A stretch of 64,000 bases of DNA from contig CAJQHR010000040.1 of NCBI GenBank assembly GCA_905478225.1, forward strand, positions 1 through 64,000, written 5' to 3'. The notes below the pieces were generated by a model. The model saw only the letters and a list, made by a program, of their open reading frames with translations, was not told the origin of the DNA and searched no databases. The translations under genes were made by a program, and so were the position numbers. Shown here one piece after another: positions 62,675 to 64,000 of this stretch. The number at the start of each line of letters is the position of its first letter. Position 1 is the first letter of the stretch. Source of the stretch: an uncultured Crocinitomix sp. (lineage in GTDB: Bacteria; Bacteroidota; Bacteroidia; Flavobacteriales_D; Crocinitomicaceae).

Positions 62675-64000
62675 ATCGCAAAACTAAAGAAAATACTGAA
62701 AGGAATTGGTGCTTCTATCCATGTTTTGGTTGAATTGATACTACTGGGTTTAATAATTTTTGCATTTGCTATTCGTACTTCTTGGTTTCAAACCTATTTA
62801 GCCCAGCAAACTGCCTCGTATTTATCGAATGAATTAGGAACAGAAATTACCATTGATAAGGTAGATGTTGTCTTTTTTGATTTGGTAGATATTGAGGGTG
62901 TTTATGTCGAGGATAAAATTAAAGATACGTTGCTTTATTCAGAGGACATTCGTGTGAATATTGGCGATTTTAGTTTGTCAGATTCATTTGTAGATATAGA
63001 TGAGGTAGCATTGACAAACGCGCATGTAAATATTAAAAAGTTTAAGAACGATTCTACTTTTAATTTTCAGCATATCGTAGATTATTTTGCGAGTGAAAAA
63101 GAATATACAACGGCGGCATCTAACTTCAAGGTCAATGTTCAAAAAATTAATTTGAACAATATTAATTTCGTTTATCACGACGCAAACAGTCAGCCACTCA
63201 GCTACGGAATTGATTATTCGAACTTGGCCATTCAACATCTAAGCGGTGAATTTTCTGAATTTGGAATGGATGAAGGTGTGATTAAGGCAAAAATTAATAA
63301 CCTTCATTTTAAAGAATGCAGTGGATTGGTTTTAACCAAATTCTCATCTGATGTTTCATATAGTAAAACGCGAATTGGACTCGATAATTTGGTCTTAGGA
63401 TTTAATAATTCATTATTACTGTCCGATAACCTGGAGCTTTTAACACCAAACGGCGCTTCCGATTTTTCAAACTTTGTACATAATGTGACCATAAACGGAA
63501 ACGTGAGGGACACAAAGTTAGACCTGGTAGACGTTGGTTATTTTGTTCCAATTATTCAAGGAATGGATGCCAAAGTAAACTTGAATAATATTGACATCAG
63601 CGGTGTGGTATATGAATTAAAGTTAAGAAACACAGACATTACTTTGCTTGATTCAACGATTATTCGAGGCGATTTTCAAATTCCAGATTTAGATCATGGA
63701 GATGTGTTTTTTGAAGATAAAATTACGCTTTTTCAAACCACTGTAGGAGATCTGCAAAAATTAAAATTGACCCCATTCTTAGGTGATGATGATTATTTGC
63801 AGCTTCCGTCAACCATGCAAAATGCAGGACTTATTCAGCTTAAAAATGGTCATTTCACTGGCTACTTAAATGAATTTCAAGTGGATGGTGATTTGACTTC
63901 AAGTATAGGAAATGTCTCGTCAGAATATGGAATCAAATTCATGAAAAACGACGCCGAAGATATTTACTATTTCGAATCGGGTAAAGAAGGGCTTTGGAGA
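62675..64000 (+). CDS. TamB-like translocation/assembly protein, 5' part only
   Basis: From about 62675 one frame stays open to the last base of the window (442 codons). It encodes an N-terminal membrane anchor (SIHVLVELILLGLIIFAFAI), then FQTYLAQQTASYLSNELGTEITIDKVDV split near residue 30-58, and the repeated beta-strand array typical of TamB/AsmA-like proteins, which move lipids or assemble outer-membrane proteins. No ATG, GTG or TTG precedes the anchor in frame; candidates are ATC at 62675, ATA or CTG at 62696. The 3' end is outside the window. Confidence 0.8.
   Translation, partial: MAKLKKILKGIGASIHVLVELILLGLIIFAFAIRTSWFQTYLAQQTASYLSNELGTEITIDKVDVVFFDLVDIEGVYVEDKIKDTLLYSEDIRVNIGDFSLSDSFVDIDEVALTNAHVNIKKFKNDSTFNFQHIVDYFASEKEYTTAASNFKVNVQKINLNNINFVYHDANSQPLSYGIDYSNLAIQHLSGEFSEFGMDEGVIKAKINNLHFKECSGLVLTKFSSDVSYSKTRIGLDNLVLGFNNSLLLSDNLELLTPNGASDFSNFVHNVTINGNVRDTKLDLVDVGYFVPIIQGMDAKVNLNNIDISGVVYELKLRNTDITLLDSTIIRGDFQIPDLDHGDVFFEDKITLFQTTVGDLQKLKLTPFLGDDDYLQLPSTMQNAGLIQLKNGHFTGYLNEFQVDGDLTSSIGNVSSEYGIKFMKNDAEDIYYFESGKEGLWR
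62679..62686 (-). promoter_or_regulatory. Promoter -7 element for tsaD
   Basis: Minus-strand TAGTTTTG, exact TAnnTTTG, 33 bases before the TTG start at 62645. It lies inside the apparent 5' end of the divergent tamB-like gene, so the two genes overlap or abut at their starts. Confidence 0.5.

Noticed and set aside
1-64000. A defence island, biosynthetic cluster or mobile element
   Set aside because: No nuclease, toxin-antitoxin, transposase, integrase or large synthase genes were found; the content is chromosomal core and small accessory genes.

Overview
The window looks like chromosomal DNA of an AT-rich member of the Bacteroidota, most likely order Flavobacteriales and perhaps near Crocinitomicaceae. 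The evidence is: many start-proximal copies of the TAnnTTTG -7 promoter element typical of this phylum; two proteins with type IX secretion C-terminal sorting domains; and families common in these bacteria (DUF5723, DUF3667, an OmpA protein with thrombospondin type 3 repeats, murein L,D-transpeptidase of the YkuD_2 type, SO_0444-type Cu/Zn exporter). The genus is not decided by the sequence. I see no tRNA or rRNA gene, insertion sequence, prophage or CRISPR array.

Layout. 1-2.5 kb: a truncated gene end, a TraB/GumN protein, and an ECF sigma factor overlapping a four-helix membrane protein. 2.5-8.7 kb (minus): trmN6-rimM-rpsP, then prfC, an ACP phosphodiesterase-like gene, an MltF-like lytic transglycosylase and a membrane protein. 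8.8-13.8 kb: L,D-transpeptidase, two broken genes and the metal exporter. 13.8-18.2 kb (plus): dapF, an unknown gene, a GNAT acetyltransferase, mltG and a broken gene. 18.4-26 kb: an M49 peptidase, a tandem pair of FG-GAP/T9SS proteins and a lipoprotein. 26.2-31.8 kb (plus): arginase-argS, OmpA, a lipoprotein. 31.8-37 kb: DUF985, DUF434, DUF2452, a broken GIDE-domain gene, fabI, DUF5723. 37-41.6 kb (minus): exonuclease, fabG, zinc-ribbon protein, Nif3-like protein and a broken barrel protein. 41.8-51.5 kb: hutF, broken DUF3667 gene, trmH-like gene, HU, cupin, fmt, MATE transporter, RlmI-like methyltransferase, RhlE-like helicase. 51.7-64 kb: lipoproteins, YggS, DUF1015, YjbQ, NlpC/P60, a repeat-disrupted STAS-like gene, PAP2, acyltransferase, lhgO, tsaD, and the start of tamB running off the end.

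Functions working together: cell-wall synthesis and turnover (dapF, mltG, MltF-like, L,D-transpeptidase, NlpC/P60), fatty acid synthesis (fabI, fabG, ACP phosphodiesterase), translation and tRNA/rRNA modification (rpsP, rimM, trmN6, prfC, argS, fmt, trmH-like, RlmI-like, tsaD) and nitrogen catabolism (arginase, hutF).

The most notable feature is a set of seven genes that read cleanly only if a stop codon or small indel is ignored, plus one likely remnant and two genes with no canonical start codon. All are non-housekeeping genes. Reading by eye I find about ten lesions in roughly 5.6 kb of such genes and none in the roughly 50 kb of other coding sequence, which argues for real gene decay or switching rather than random sequencing error. 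One lesion is a 10-bp tandem repeat whose copy number decides the C-terminal frame of a STAS-like protein. A second recurring feature is a -7 promoter element placed only 4-5 bases before the start codon of four genes, suggesting leaderless mRNAs.
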